Assembly: GCF_003985155.1 (NCBI RefSeq)
Contig: NZ_ML133686.1
Location: 342,001 to 406,000, forward strand
DNA: 64,000 bases
Direction of reading: 5' to 3'
Source of the DNA: Rhizobium vallis
Lineage (GTDB): Bacteria; Pseudomonadota; Alphaproteobacteria; Rhizobiales; Rhizobiaceae
Positions 39,011 to 48,134 of the stretch are shown in pieces. The translations under genes and the position numbers were made by a program. Numbering within the stretch: the stretch's first letter is position 1; each line of letters opens with the position of its first letter. The notes below the pieces were generated by a model. The model saw only the letters and a list, made by a program, of their open reading frames with translations, did not search any database and had not been told where the DNA came from.

Positions 39011-40237
39011 TCAGGCGGCCAGCAGGGATTTCAGCTTGACGTCGCTGGCTGCCAGCGCAGCAGGATCGGGATGAGCGCGCGCTGCGATCAGCATTTCGGC
39101 GAGCCTAATGTCGCGCGCTACGGCATTGCCCGGCCCGATGCCGCTCGCAGCGATCAACCGACCATCCGCGTCGAGATGGAAAAGAATAAAAGCGCCGGGG
39201 CCGAGATCGCGGCGCAGATGGGTGACAGCCCCTTCCGCAAGGCCCGATATCTGCAGCGTCATGTCGTATTGATCCGACCAGAACCACGGCACTGCCGAAA
39301 TGGCTACCTCGAGGCCGAGCATGTTGGCCGCGGCCAATGTGCCCTGCTCCTGAGCATTGCGCCAGGATTCGAGCCGCACCCGCCGGCCGCCATAAATCGA
39401 TAGCGGAAAAGAGCAGCAGTCGCCGGCTGCAAAGACGTCAGGTGTTGAGGTCTGTAGATAGGTGTCGACAGCAATGCCATTATCGATCTCGAGACCTGCC
39501 CTTTCGGCGATCTCGACATTCGGCCGCGCGCCGATGCCGACGAGGACGAGATCGGCTTCGATCGTCTCGCCGGTCGACAATCTGATCCGGGCTTTCCCGT
39601 TGTCTTCGATCAGAGCCTGGATCGAGACGCCGCAGCGGATATCGACGCCCTCGGCGCGGTGGCGCTCCGCCAGCGGATGGGCGATCTCCTCCGGTACGCC
39701 GCGTTTCAGCACGCGCTCCAATCCCTCGATGACAGTCACGTCGACGCCGAGCAGCCGTGCGGTAGCCGCCAGTTCCAGTCCGATGAAGCCGCCACCGATG
39801 ATCGCGATATGCCGCCCCGGCTTCATCGCATTGCGCAGCACAACTGCGTCCTGATGTGTCCTCAGCGCGCGAATATGTGGGCTTCCCTCCGGCGCGCCGG
39901 GGAACGAGCGCGCACTCGCACCCGTCGCCAGCAGAAGCTTGTCATAGGAGAGCGTTGTGCCGTCGGACAGTGTGACGGTCTTGGATGCGGTGTAGAGATC
40001 CCTCGCCTCCAGCCCAGTCTGCAGTTGGATGCCGTTTTCGGCGTATTTTTCCGCAGCGGCGATGAATTTCGGATCGGCCGCATCGGCGGGACCGGCTTTC
40101 GAAAGCGGCGGCCGCTCATAAGGGTGAAGGGGCTCGGCGCCGACAAGCGTTATCTCGCCGGCAAAACCCTTTTCCCGCAAGGCGAAGGCCGCACGCGCCC
40201 CGCACTCGCCTGCTCCAATGATGACGAAATGAACCAT
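39011..40237 (-). CDS. mocF: FAD-dependent ferredoxin reductase, MocF-like
   Basis: A 408-residue reductase of the rubredoxin/putidaredoxin reductase group: FAD motif IIGAGECGARAA, LHPYERPPLSK, NAD motif IIGGGFIGLELAATARLLG, GIGARPNVE and VFAAGDCCSFPL. It passes electrons from NAD(P)H to the adjacent Rieske ferredoxin. The gene order desaturase-like protein, Rieske ferredoxin, reductase matches mocDEF of rhizopine catabolism in R. leguminosarum, recalled from memory. ATG 40237 starts the FAD motif at the usual distance. Confidence 0.82.
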   Translation of the reverse strand: MVHFVIIGAGECGARAAFALREKGFAGEITLVGAEPLHPYERPPLSKAGPADAADPKFIAAAEKYAENGIQLQTGLEARDLYTASKTVTLSDGTTLSYDKLLLATGASARSFPGAPEGSPHIRALRTHQDAVVLRNAMKPGRHIAIIGGGFIGLELAATARLLGVDVTVIEGLERVLKRGVPEEIAHPLAERHRAEGVDIRCGVSIQALIEDNGKARIRLSTGETIEADLVLVGIGARPNVEIAERAGLEIDNGIAVDTYLQTSTPDVFAAGDCCSFPLSIYGGRRVRLESWRNAQEQGTLAAANMLGLEVAISAVPWFWSDQYDMTLQISGLAEGAVTHLRRDLGPGAFILFHLDADGRLIAASGIGPGNAVARDIRLAEMLIAARAHPDPAALAASDVKLKSLLAA

Positions 40238-40248
40238 GCTGGCCTCCC

Positions 40249-40563
40249 TCACACGGAGATGAAGACGGCGTCGCCTTCGATCTTGACCGGATAGGTCTTG
40301 AGGTTCACGCAGACCGGCGCACCCTTGGCCTCGCCCGTCTTGTAATTGAAGCGGCCGTTATGTTTCGGACATTCGATGATCTCATCCATGACAAGCCCGT
40401 CGGCGAGGTGGACCTGTTCATGCGTGCAGAGCCCGTCGGTCGCGAAGAATCCGTCGTCCGGGCTGCGATAGACCGCGAAGGTGCGCCCGTCATGGTCGAA
40501 GCGGATGACATCCTCCTCGTCGATCTCATCCTTGCCGCAAACCTGGATCCAGTTTCCGCTCAT
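40249..40563 (-). CDS. mocE: Rieske-type ferredoxin, MocE-like
   Basis: A 104-residue Rieske ferredoxin with both cluster motifs: CTHEQVHL (Cys-Thr-His) and CPKHNGRF (Cys-Pro-Lys-His). The length fits the soluble ferredoxins that serve aromatic dioxygenases and MocE. It sits between the oxygenase gene (22 bases upstream) and the reductase gene (12 bases downstream), so it is the electron shuttle of a three-component oxygenase. Confidence 0.9.
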   Translation of the reverse strand: MSGNWIQVCGKDEIDEEDVIRFDHDGRTFAVYRSPDDGFFATDGLCTHEQVHLADGLVMDEIIECPKHNGRFNYKTGEAKGAPVCVNLKTYPVKIEGDAVFISV

Positions 40564-40584
40564 CTCGTCCTCCCTCGATTGTGA

Positions 40585-41676
40585 TTATTGCGCGGCCGGG
40601 GCCAGCTCGTTGTGGAATTCCCCGCGATAGGGCCGTGCGGTGGCCGGCAGTTCGCGCTTCAGGAAGTAATCCTCGTTGCGCAACTGGCGCAGGAAGGCCG
40701 GGAGCATCTCGCGATAGCCGGACCAGATCGATGGATTCGGCGCCGGCAGGTCGTGCTTGATCATCGCATGCAGCCTGGGCAGCGCATGGTAGGGCACCAT
40801 CGGGAACATGTGATGTTCGACGTGGTAGTTCATGTTCCAGTAGATGAAGCGGCTGATTGGGTTCATGCAGACGGTGCGGCTGTTCAGCCGGTGGTCGATC
40901 ACATTGTCGGCAAGACCGCCATGCTGCAGCAGACCGGTCAGCACATGGTGCCAGGCGCCGTAGAGGCGCGGCAGGCCGATCAGCATCAGCGGCAGGATCG
41001 AGCCCGAGGCGACCGCGACTGCGATCGTCGCGAGATAGATCGCGAGCCAGATACGGGCGAAACGGACGGCCTTCGGCTGCTCCATCTCGGGAATGAAGGT
41101 CTTTTCCGCGGCGCTGACACCGCCGAAAGCATTGCGCAGCATGTCGACGATCGCGTGCCATACATCGAGAATGCCGAAGAAATTGAGGATCAGCCGGAAG
41201 AGGTCCGGCGGCCGCATGACGGCGATCTCGGGGTCGCGGCCGACGATGACGGTATCGGTGTGGTGGCGCGCATGGCTCCAGCGCCAGGTCACCGGATTGC
41301 GCATGATCATGAAGCAGGCGATCTGATAGACGGTATCGTTCATCCAACGCGTCTTGAAGGCGGTGCCGTGGCCGCATTCGTGCCAGCGGCTGTCGGAGGC
41401 CGAGCCGTAGAGCACGCCATAGGCGAGGAAGAAGGGCACAGCGATCCACGAGCCCCAGAAATAGATGCCGAGCCCGGCAAGGATCGCCATGCTGCCGAGC
41501 CAGATGATCGTGTCGCGGATCGCCGGCGCATCGGAGCGCTGCATCAGCGCCTTCATCTCCTTGCGCGGAATATCGGTGTGATACCACTCGGCCGCCGCCA
41601 GCCCCGTCTCGACGGCGACCCGGCCGCTTTCGCCGAGCAGGTCGTAGTCACGTTTCTTCGTCTGGACCGCCATCAT
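40585..41676 (-). CDS. mocD: Membrane di-iron oxygenase/desaturase, MocD-like
   Basis: A 363-residue membrane protein of the fatty-acid desaturase/alkane-hydroxylase type with His boxes HECGHG, HARHH and HVEHH, plus several hydrophobic spans (WLGSMAILAGLGIYFWGSW, WLAIYLATIAVAVASG). With its own Rieske ferredoxin and reductase it likely hydroxylates or demethylates a small polar substrate; MocD of rhizopine catabolism is the closest known match by layout. GGGAGG precedes a double ATG. The promoter region is shared with the divergent LacI gene. Confidence 0.82.
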   Translation of the reverse strand: MMAVQTKKRDYDLLGESGRVAVETGLAAAEWYHTDIPRKEMKALMQRSDAPAIRDTIIWLGSMAILAGLGIYFWGSWIAVPFFLAYGVLYGSASDSRWHECGHGTAFKTRWMNDTVYQIACFMIMRNPVTWRWSHARHHTDTVIVGRDPEIAVMRPPDLFRLILNFFGILDVWHAIVDMLRNAFGGVSAAEKTFIPEMEQPKAVRFARIWLAIYLATIAVAVASGSILPLMLIGLPRLYGAWHHVLTGLLQHGGLADNVIDHRLNSRTVCMNPISRFIYWNMNYHVEHHMFPMVPYHALPRLHAMIKHDLPAPNPSIWSGYREMLPAFLRQLRNEDYFLKRELPATARPYRGEFHNELAPAAQ

Positions 41677-41739
41677 CCGCCTCCCGCTATTCTGTTGCCG
41701 AGGAGAATAAGTTGACTTTGGAGGGCGCTCAATGCAGGC

Positions 41740-41789
41740 TTGATATAATCTATCAAAAGCCATCAAAAATGGCTTGCATCAATGATTGA
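41740..41789. promoter_or_regulatory. Cluster of palindromes between moc-like operon and LacI gene
   Basis: Three perfect inverted repeats lie in the 130-base divergent region: TTGATA-TAATC-TATCAA (41740-41756), AGCCAT-CAAAA-ATGGCT (41758-41774) and TCAATGATTGA (41779-41789). They are natural candidates for the operator of the LacI-family regulator controlling both directions. Confidence 0.6.
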
Positions 41790-41806
41790 ATCCATCAGGA
41801 CCGCCC

Positions 41807-42835
41807 ATGCGTCGCCCCACCATATCCGATCTCGCTCGCGCCTCCGGCGTCAGTGTCGCCACCGTCGACCGCGTTCTCAATGCCCGCCATCGCGTGCGGG
41901 AGGAAACGGCGCGGCGGGTCTATGATGCGGCGCAGGCGATCGGCTATCATGCCGTCGGCCTCATCAGGCAGCGGGTTTTCGAGGACTTGCCGCAATATAG
42001 GCTTGCCTTCCTGCTGCAGAAACCGACGCAATCCTTCTACCAGAACTTCGCCCGCGAGATCGATGCGGCAGCGCGCGCCGTCACCACCGCCCGTCTCCAG
42101 ATCCAGATCGAATACCCCTCCGCGACGACGCCCGCTGCCATCAACGAAAAGATCAAGGCGCTCGGCGCTCGCAACCAGGCCGTCGCGGTGGTCGGTCCTG
42201 ATTATCCGGCGGTGACGACCGCGGTCGAGGAGCTGAAGGAGCGCGGCATCCCTGTCTTCTCGCTGCTCTCCGATCTCGCCACGGGCGTGCGCGATGCTTA
42301 TGTCGGCGTCAACAACCGCAAGGCCGGGCGCACCGCTGCATGGACGATCGCGCGGACGGCTGACAAGCCCGGCAAGGTCGCATGTTTCGTCGGCAGCCAC
42401 CGCTTCCACGGCCATGAGCTGCGCGAGATCGGTTTCCGCTCCTATTTTCGCGAGAACGCGCCGGAATTTGATGTCGTCGAAACGCTGATCAATCTCGAGA
42501 CCGCCGAAATCACCCATGAGGCGACGCTGACGCTTCTGCAGAAGCATCCCGATCTCGTCGGCCTCTATGTCTGCGGCGGCGGCATGGAGGGAGCGATTTC
42601 GGCATTCCGCGAAGAGGGTGTCGGCGGTCGGATCGTACTCGTCGTCAACGAGTTGACGCCGGAGAGCAAGGCCGGCCTTGCCGACGATATCGTCACGATG
42701 GTGGTCGCCACTCCGCTGCCCGCTCTTTGCAAGGAGCTGATATCGCTGATGATCGGTGCGATCGAGCACGGTGAGGCTGCCGTTCCCGGCCAATCCTTCC
42801 TGCCTTTCGACATCTATGTCTCAGAGAACATCTGA
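41807..42835 (+). CDS. LacI-family transcriptional regulator
   Basis: A 342-residue LacI protein: DNA-binding head TISDLARASGVSVATVDRVLNARH with the hinge region, and a sugar-binding-protein-like domain (AVVGPDYPAVTTAVEELKERGIPVFSLLSD, in pieces; GKVACFVGSHRFHGHELREIGF). Position between the moc-like operon and an IolI-like gene suggests an inositol-like inducer. ATG 41807 is preferred over a TTG at 41786 because the DNA-binding domain starts there. Confidence 0.88.
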   Translation: MRRPTISDLARASGVSVATVDRVLNARHRVREETARRVYDAAQAIGYHAVGLIRQRVFEDLPQYRLAFLLQKPTQSFYQNFAREIDAAARAVTTARLQIQIEYPSATTPAAINEKIKALGARNQAVAVVGPDYPAVTTAVEELKERGIPVFSLLSDLATGVRDAYVGVNNRKAGRTAAWTIARTADKPGKVACFVGSHRFHGHELREIGFRSYFRENAPEFDVVETLINLETAEITHEATLTLLQKHPDLVGLYVCGGGMEGAISAFREEGVGGRIVLVVNELTPESKAGLADDIVTMVVATPLPALCKELISLMIGAIEHGEAAVPGQSFLPFDIYVSENI

Positions 42836-42837
42836 GA

Positions 42838-42877
42838 AATGATGGAATTCTATCATTGCGGCTGAAATTCTTTCAGC
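42838..42877. promoter_or_regulatory. Two inverted repeats upstream of the IolI-like gene
   Basis: AATGAT/ATCATT with an eight-base spacer (42838-42857) and GCTGAAA-TTC-TTTCAGC (42861-42877) lie between the LacI gene stop and the IolI-like gene. They resemble the AATGAT elements of the divergent region and may be a second LacI operator. Confidence 0.5.
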
Positions 42878-42997
42878 AATGATGGCGGGCGCGGGCGATG
42901 ACGGATGGATTGCCGGGCGAATTCCGATAGAGATTCGCTTCACCCATTCACGACGACTGCTCCGCCCTGGCGCGGAGATCAGGAGGAGATATCCGTC

Positions 42998-43810
42998 ATG
43001 ACTTCGATCCGCTTTGCGCTCAACCATATGGCAGCCCCGTCGCTTGCCATCGATGATTTCTTCGCGCTGGCAAAGGCACTCGGCATCGATTCCGTCGAGA
43101 TCCGCAACGACCTTTCCGGCAATGCGATTCTCGACGGCACGAAGCCGGAAGCGATCAGACAAGCGGCAGACCGCCATGCTCTGACGATCATTTCGATCAA
43201 CGCCCTGCAGCGATTCAACGAATGGAATGAAACCCGCGGTAAAGAAGCTCAGGAACTGATCGATTATGCCAGCGCATCCGGCGCCAAGGCGCTCGTCCTC
43301 GTTCCCAAGAACGACGGCACCGGCTGCGCCGATGGCGAACGGCAGGCCAACCTGCGCGAGGCTCTGTCCGCGCTGAAGCCGATGCTTGATAAGGCCGGCA
43401 TCATCGGTCTCGTCGAGCCGCTCGGTTTCGAGATCTGCTCGCTGCGCTCGAAGACCGAAGCGTCTGAAGCAATCAAGGAGCTTGGGGCGCAGGCGACCTT
43501 CAAGCTCGTCCACGACACCTTCCACCATCACCTTGCCGGCGAAGCCGCGACCTTCCCTGAACTGACCGGCCTCGTCCATATTTCCGGCGTCAGCAATCCT
43601 TCCGTCTCCGTTTCCGATATGCGCGATTCCCATCGCGTGCTCGTGGATGGCCACGACCGGCTCGACAATGCCGGACAGATCAAGGCGCTGCTGCAGGCGG
43701 GCTATAATGGTCCGTTCTCCTTCGAACCCTTCGCGGCAGAGGTGCATGCGGTCAAGGATCCGGCCGCTGCGCTTCGCACCAGCATGGACTATCTCAGCGC
43801 GAGGGTTTGA
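42998..43810 (+). CDS. IolI-like sugar isomerase (AP-endonuclease-2 fold)
   Basis: A 270-residue TIM-barrel protein of the xylose-isomerase-like family. Segments match Bacillus IolI as recalled: VEIRND, ISINALQRFN, ALVLVPKND, LVEPLGFEI and the metal-binding KLVHDTFHHHLAG. IolI interconverts 2-keto-inositol isomers; here it may process an inositol or inosamine ring, in keeping with the moc-like operon next to it. ATG 42998 has AGGAGGAG upstream. Rhizopine MocC-type isomerases belong to the same superfamily and are an alternative. Confidence 0.75.
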   Translation: MTSIRFALNHMAAPSLAIDDFFALAKALGIDSVEIRNDLSGNAILDGTKPEAIRQAADRHALTIISINALQRFNEWNETRGKEAQELIDYASASGAKALVLVPKNDGTGCADGERQANLREALSALKPMLDKAGIIGLVEPLGFEICSLRSKTEASEAIKELGAQATFKLVHDTFHHHLAGEAATFPELTGLVHISGVSNPSVSVSDMRDSHRVLVDGHDRLDNAGQIKALLQAGYNGPFSFEPFAAEVHAVKDPAAALRTSMDYLSARV

Positions 43811-43880
43811 GATCTGAGCGGGAGCGTCGCCTGGTGTTCCTAACGGCGTCAGGCTCCGCAATGACTTATCGTCACGAGAA

Positions 43881-43899
43881 GCCGCGCTGCCAGCGCGGC
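43881..43899. terminator. Stem-loop between convergent iolI-like and cobM genes
   Basis: GCCGCGCT-GCC-AGCGCGGC forms an eight-base perfect stem. It lies after the IolI-like gene and just after cobM on the other strand, so it could serve both, though T-runs are lacking. Confidence 0.5.
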
Positions 43900-43913
43900 C
43901 AAATTATCGGAAG

Positions 43914-44672
43914 TTATTCCCGGCCTCTGAACCGGCGCTGATAGGCCGGATCATAGAGCGAGCTCTCACGAAAATCCTCTGCTGCAAGCGAGGGGCCGAC
44001 GAAGATGATCGCCGTGCGTTCGATCGGTTCGGCCGCAACCCTTGCCTCGATATTGGCGAGTGTGCCACGCAGGATGCGTTCGTCTGCCCAGGAGGCCTTG
44101 ACGACGATCGCAACTGGGCAGTCGGCGCCGTAAAGCGGCGTCAATTCCTCGACCACTTGCTTCAGCGCGTGGATCGCTAGGTGGACTGCGAGAGTCGCGC
44201 CCGTTGCGCCGAATTTCGCGAGCGTCTCGTCGTTCGGCATCGGCGAAGCGCGGCCGGAAACGCGGGTCAGCACGAGGCTCTGCGCCACGGCCGGGATGGT
44301 CAACTCGCGCCCGAGCGCCGAGGCTGCGGCGGCAAAAGCCGGAACACCGGGCGTCATCGTATAGGCAATGCCGTGTTTTTGCAGGCGGCGCACCTGCTCG
44401 GCGACCGCACTCCAGACGGAGAGATCGCCGGAATGCAGGCGGGCGACATCGTGGCCGGCAGTAGCGGCGCGAAGATATTCCGCCTCGATCTCGTCGAGCG
44501 ACATCGGCGCCGTATCAACGATGCGCGCGCCCGGCGGGCAATATTGCAGCAATTCGGGCGAAACGATCGATCCGGCATAGAGGCAGACCGGGCATCGGGC
44601 GATGAGATCGCGGCCGCGAACCGTAATTAGATCCGCCGCTCCCGGCCCCGCGCCGATGAAATGCACCGTCAT
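43914..44672 (-). CDS. cobM: Precorrin-4 C11-methyltransferase
   Basis: A 252-residue SAM-dependent methyltransferase: [54 protein letters not shown] and [17 protein letters not shown] are typical of CobM. It methylates C11 of precorrin-4 in aerobic cobalamin synthesis. It begins four bases after cobL and completes the cluster at this side. Confidence 0.93.
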   Translation of the reverse strand: MTVHFIGAGPGAADLITVRGRDLIARCPVCLYAGSIVSPELLQYCPPGARIVDTAPMSLDEIEAEYLRAATAGHDVARLHSGDLSVWSAVAEQVRRLQKHGIAYTMTPGVPAFAAAASALGRELTIPAVAQSLVLTRVSGRASPMPNDETLAKFGATGATLAVHLAIHALKQVVEELTPLYGADCPVAIVVKASWADERILRGTLANIEARVAAEPIERTAIIFVGPSLAAEDFRESSLYDPAYQRRFRGRE

Positions 44673-44676
44673 CTCG

Positions 44677-45909
44677 TCATCCTTTCGTCCAGCGCCACTG
44701 CGTCACCGGCATTGCCGGCCGCCAACCGCTCATGCCGCCGATGGGCTGGGCGCGCGATATCTCGATCCGCGTCAGCAAGCCGCCGCGTTTTGCGTGTTCG
44801 GCCAGCAGCACGGCCTCCATCTCCAGGGTGACGGCGTTGGCAACGAGCCGCCCTCCCCGCTTCAGCGCGGCAAGCACGACATCGATAACGCCTGGTTCGC
44901 TGCTGCCGCCGCCGAGGAAGATCGCATCGGGTTCCGGCAGGCCCTTCAGCGCAAGGGGTGCAGCACCTTCGACGACGGCAAGATGCGGCACGCCGAAAGC
45001 GGATGCGTTGCGGGCGACACGTGCGGCCCGCTCCGGCGATTGCTCGACGGCGATCGCCTTCAGGCTGGGCTCGGCGAGCATCCATTCGATGCCGATCGAT
45101 CCTGAGCCGGCGCCGATATCCCAGAGCAGTTCCCCATGACGCGGCGCCAGCGCCGAAAGCGTCATTGCCCGGATTTCGCGTTTGGTGATCTGCCCGTCAT
45201 GTTCGAACAGCTCGTCCTCGAGCCCTGCGGCAAAAGGCAGAATGCGAGCCCCCTCCCCTGCCGCAACATCGACGGCGCAGACGTTCAGGGGATCGATATC
45301 CAGGAGATCGAAATCCGCAGCCACAGCGCTTCTTTGCCGTTCCCGAGCGCCGCCAAGCGCCTCGAGCACGGTAAGCTGCGACTGACCGAAGCCGGCAGCG
45401 ACAAGCAAGGCAGCCAGTTCGCCGGGTCCTTTCTCGTCCGAGGTGAGCGCGAGGATGCGCCGTCCGGGGTGCAGATGCGGCCGGATCAGGTCGATCGGTC
45501 GTCCGTGCAGCGAGATCGTCGCGACGTCCTGCAGCGGCCAGCCGAGACGGGACGCAGCAAGGCTGAAGGCCGAGGGAGCGGGGATGATGCGCATCTCTTC
45601 CGCTGCCACGTGGCGGGAGAGCGTTGCGCCGACGCCGTAGAGGAAGGGATCGCCGGATGCGAGCACGACGACAGGCGTGCCACGCCGCTCAAGGACCGCA
45701 TCAACCGAGCGCTCGAACGGGCTTTGCCAGGAAAGCCTCTCGCCTGATATCAGCGACGCCGCGAGCATATGATGCCGCGCCCCGCCGAAGACGGCGGGTG
45801 CGGTCGCGATCAACCTCTTCGCCTCCTCGCCCAGCCCTTCTGGACCATCCTCACCGATGCCGATAATAGTCAGCCAGCGCTGGCCGGATGCAGGAGAGAC
45901 ATCAGACAT
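44677..45909 (-). CDS. cobL: Precorrin-6Y C5,15-methyltransferase (decarboxylating)
   Basis: A 410-residue two-domain protein: CbiE-like N-terminal methyltransferase ([33 protein letters not shown]) and CbiT-like C-terminal Rossmann domain ([18 protein letters not shown]). It carries out two methylations and a decarboxylation. Its ATG (45907-45909) overlaps that of cobK on the other strand: the four bases CATG supply both start codons. No strong Shine-Dalgarno is seen upstream. Confidence 0.93.
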   Translation of the reverse strand: MSDVSPASGQRWLTIIGIGEDGPEGLGEEAKRLIATAPAVFGGARHHMLAASLISGERLSWQSPFERSVDAVLERRGTPVVVLASGDPFLYGVGATLSRHVAAEEMRIIPAPSAFSLAASRLGWPLQDVATISLHGRPIDLIRPHLHPGRRILALTSDEKGPGELAALLVAAGFGQSQLTVLEALGGARERQRSAVAADFDLLDIDPLNVCAVDVAAGEGARILPFAAGLEDELFEHDGQITKREIRAMTLSALAPRHGELLWDIGAGSGSIGIEWMLAEPSLKAIAVEQSPERAARVARNASAFGVPHLAVVEGAAPLALKGLPEPDAIFLGGGSSEPGVIDVVLAALKRGGRLVANAVTLEMEAVLLAEHAKRGGLLTRIEISRAQPIGGMSGWRPAMPVTQWRWTKG

Positions 45910-46678
45910 GGGAAGACCCCGCATCCTGATCCTCGGCGGCACCAGCGAGGCTCGCTTGCTGGCCGAGGCGCTCGCGGCACGTGATAATTGCGATGTTCTT
46001 CTGTCGCTTGCCGGACGCACCGAAAAACCGGCCGTGCAGCCGGTTCCTGTTCGCATCGGTGGTTTTGGCGGCGCTGCGGCGCTTGCCGATTTCCTGAGAG
46101 CCGGCGAATATGATCTGCTGATCGATGCCACTCATCCTTTCGCCGAGCAGATTTCGGCCAATGCCGCCTTTGCCGCCCAAACCACCGGTATCGCTGCGAT
46201 CGCTTTGCGCCGGCCCGAATGGCAACGCTTGCCCGACGATCGCTGGCGAGAGGTGCAAAGCATTCCGGCTGCCATCGAAGCGCTCGGCCCCTCCCCGCGA
46301 CATGTCTTCCTGGCGACCGGCCGGCAGGGGGCGCATCATGCGGAAGCGGCGCCGCAGCACAGCTACCTCATTCGGAGCGTCGATCCCGTCGAACCGCCGC
46401 TTGCACTTGCCAATGTCGACTATGTGATTGATCGCGGTCCGTTCTCGCTGGAAGGCGAATGTGCTTTGCTGAGGCAACACGAGATCGATGTCATCATTGC
46501 CAAGAACAGCGGTGGTGCGGTCACCTATGCGAAGATCGAGGCAGCCCGCCTGCTCGGTATCGAGGTGGTGATGGTCGCGCGCGCGCCGGTGTCCAAGGTC
46601 ACTGCGGTCGAATCCGTCGAGGCGGCGCTGGCGGTGATCGATCACCTGTTTCCCCCTGCCATGAACCGCGGTGTATAG
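45908..46678 (+). CDS. cobK: Precorrin-6A reductase
   Basis: A 256-residue protein: ILILGGTSEARLLAEAL at the N-terminus, DLLIDATHPFAEQISANAA, FLATGRQGAHHA and IDVIIAKNSGGAVTYAKIEAAR. CobK reduces precorrin-6A with NADPH. It is the only cob gene of the window on the plus strand. GGAGAG lies upstream, inside the cobL coding region. Its last 37 bases overlap the 3' end of cobJ, so both ends of the gene overlap antisense genes. Confidence 0.92.
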   Translation: MGRPRILILGGTSEARLLAEALAARDNCDVLLSLAGRTEKPAVQPVPVRIGGFGGAAALADFLRAGEYDLLIDATHPFAEQISANAAFAAQTTGIAAIALRRPEWQRLPDDRWREVQSIPAAIEALGPSPRHVFLATGRQGAHHAEAAPQHSYLIRSVDPVEPPLALANVDYVIDRGPFSLEGECALLRQHEIDVIIAKNSGGAVTYAKIEAARLLGIEVVMVARAPVSKVTAVESVEAALAVIDHLFPPAMNRGV

Positions 46679-47406
46679 ACGAGATCCGGCCTGCCGGCCC
46701 GCGCGACGATCCGTGTCTCGGCCGAGCCGATGATGACGCAGGTTGCCATATCGGCTAAAGACGCATCCGCCTGCGAAAGCGCCTGCACCGCAATGCGCTC
46801 GTCCGGCCGCCCCGCAGCGCGCCCGAAAATGACCGGCGTTGCAGCCGGCAGATGGTCGCGCAGCAGCTTGAAGGCCTCGCCAAGCTGCCATGGCCGCGCC
46901 CGGCTGATCGGATTGTACAGCGCGATGACGAAACCTGCCTTTGCCGCGAGTTCAAGGCGGTTTTCTATTATATTCCAAGGCTTTAGGTTGTCTGATAGAG
47001 AGATTACGCAGAAATCGTGGCCAAGCGGTGCCCCGGCTCTCGCGGCCACCGCCAGCATCGCCGTGATGCCAGGCAGGATGGTGAGATCGACCGAGCGCCA
47101 TGCTGCGGGACCATTCTCGATTGCCTCGCACACGGCTGCTGCCATGGCGAAGACGCCGGGATCGCCGCCGGAGACGACGCAGACCCTGGCGCCATCAGCT
47201 GCCATGGCGAGCGCTGCCCCTGCCCTTCCCAGTTCCTCGCGATTGTCCGAGGCATGCCGCAGCTGATCGTGGCGGAGCTGCAGCCTGTCGAGATAGGGTC
47301 CGTAGCCGAAGAAATCCGTGGCCTGGTCGACGACGGCCGAAGCCTCCGGCGTCATCTGCTCGGGATTACCAGGGCCTGTGCCGATCACGAAAAGCCGACC
47401 GCTCAT
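46642..47406 (-). CDS. cobJ: Precorrin-3B C17-methyltransferase
   Basis: A 254-residue methyltransferase: LFVIGTGPGNPEQMTPEA, CVVSGGDPGVFAMAAAV, TILPGITAMLAVAARAG and FCVISLSDNLKPW. It methylates C17 with ring contraction. The start overlaps cobI by four bases, and the 3' end overlaps cobK on the opposite strand by 37 bases. Confidence 0.93.
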   Translation of the reverse strand: MSGRLFVIGTGPGNPEQMTPEASAVVDQATDFFGYGPYLDRLQLRHDQLRHASDNREELGRAGAALAMAADGARVCVVSGGDPGVFAMAAAVCEAIENGPAAWRSVDLTILPGITAMLAVAARAGAPLGHDFCVISLSDNLKPWNIIENRLELAAKAGFVIALYNPISRARPWQLGEAFKLLRDHLPAATPVIFGRAAGRPDERIAVQALSQADASLADMATCVIIGSAETRIVARAGRPDLVYTPRFMAGGNR

Positions 47407-48134
47407 CGATTATCCTCCCAGCCCGGCACCAGTACGAGCGAAAAATACGGCGCATCGCCGTCGCTCCTGTCGGCGAGCTTTTCCATCGCCGCATTCGCCA
47501 TCGTGCCGCGTTCGACATAGACGGCTTCGTGAAGCCGGCCGGCTGCCGTTAAGGCCCGGCGGATCTTCGGCAGATTGCGTCCGACTTTCATGATCACAGC
47601 GGCTTGCGTGTCGGCAAGGCGGCGTGTCAGCTCGTTCTCAGCCATCGTACCGGGTAGTACGGAAAGCACGTCGTCGCCCTGGACGATCGGCATGCCCGCC
47701 AGCGACCAGCAGCCCGACATGGCGCTGATGCCGGGGATCACCTCCGTCGGGTAGCGCTGGGAAAGCCTGACATGCAGGTGCATATAGGAGCCGTAAAAGA
47801 GCGGATCGCCTTCGCTGAGGACCGCAACGGTCAGCCCGGCATCGAGATGACCGGCGACAGCCTTCGCAGACTGATCGTAGAATTGGGTGATCAGGTTCTG
47901 ATAGCGCTCATCGTTCTTGTCGATCTCGGTCGTCACCGGATAGTAGAGCGGCAGCAGCGTCACATCGGATTTCAGCAGCGGTTCGACGATCGCCTTGCCG
48001 TTACCGCCCCTGCCCTGTTTGGCGAAATAAGCGATCACATCAGCGCCCTCGATAGCGCGCACGGCTTTGAGGGTCAGCAGCTCCGGATCGCCGGGACCCG
48101 TGCCGACGCCGATGAGGCGGCCTGATGTCGTCAT
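47403..48134 (-). CDS. cobI: Precorrin-2 C20-methyltransferase
   Basis: A 243-residue methyltransferase: LIGVGTGPGDPELLTLKA, AVLSEGDPLFYGSYMHLHVRL, VIPGISAMSGCWS and MKVGRNLPKIRRAL. It is the first methylation committing precorrin-2 to cobalamin. Four-base overlaps with cobH upstream and cobJ downstream indicate translational coupling. Confidence 0.93.
   Translation of the reverse strand: MTTSGRLIGVGTGPGDPELLTLKAVRAIEGADVIAYFAKQGRGGNGKAIVEPLLKSDVTLLPLYYPVTTEIDKNDERYQNLITQFYDQSAKAVAGHLDAGLTVAVLSEGDPLFYGSYMHLHVRLSQRYPTEVIPGISAMSGCWSLAGMPIVQGDDVLSVLPGTMAENELTRRLADTQAAVIMKVGRNLPKIRRALTAAGRLHEAVYVERGTMANAAMEKLADRSDGDAPYFSLVLVPGWEDNR

Noticed and set aside
39323..39338. Third parS site in the ferredoxin reductase gene
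   Set aside because: GTTGGCCGCGGCCAAT differs from parS at the last base, breaking the outer pair, and lies in ordinary codons 12 kb from repABC; probably chance.
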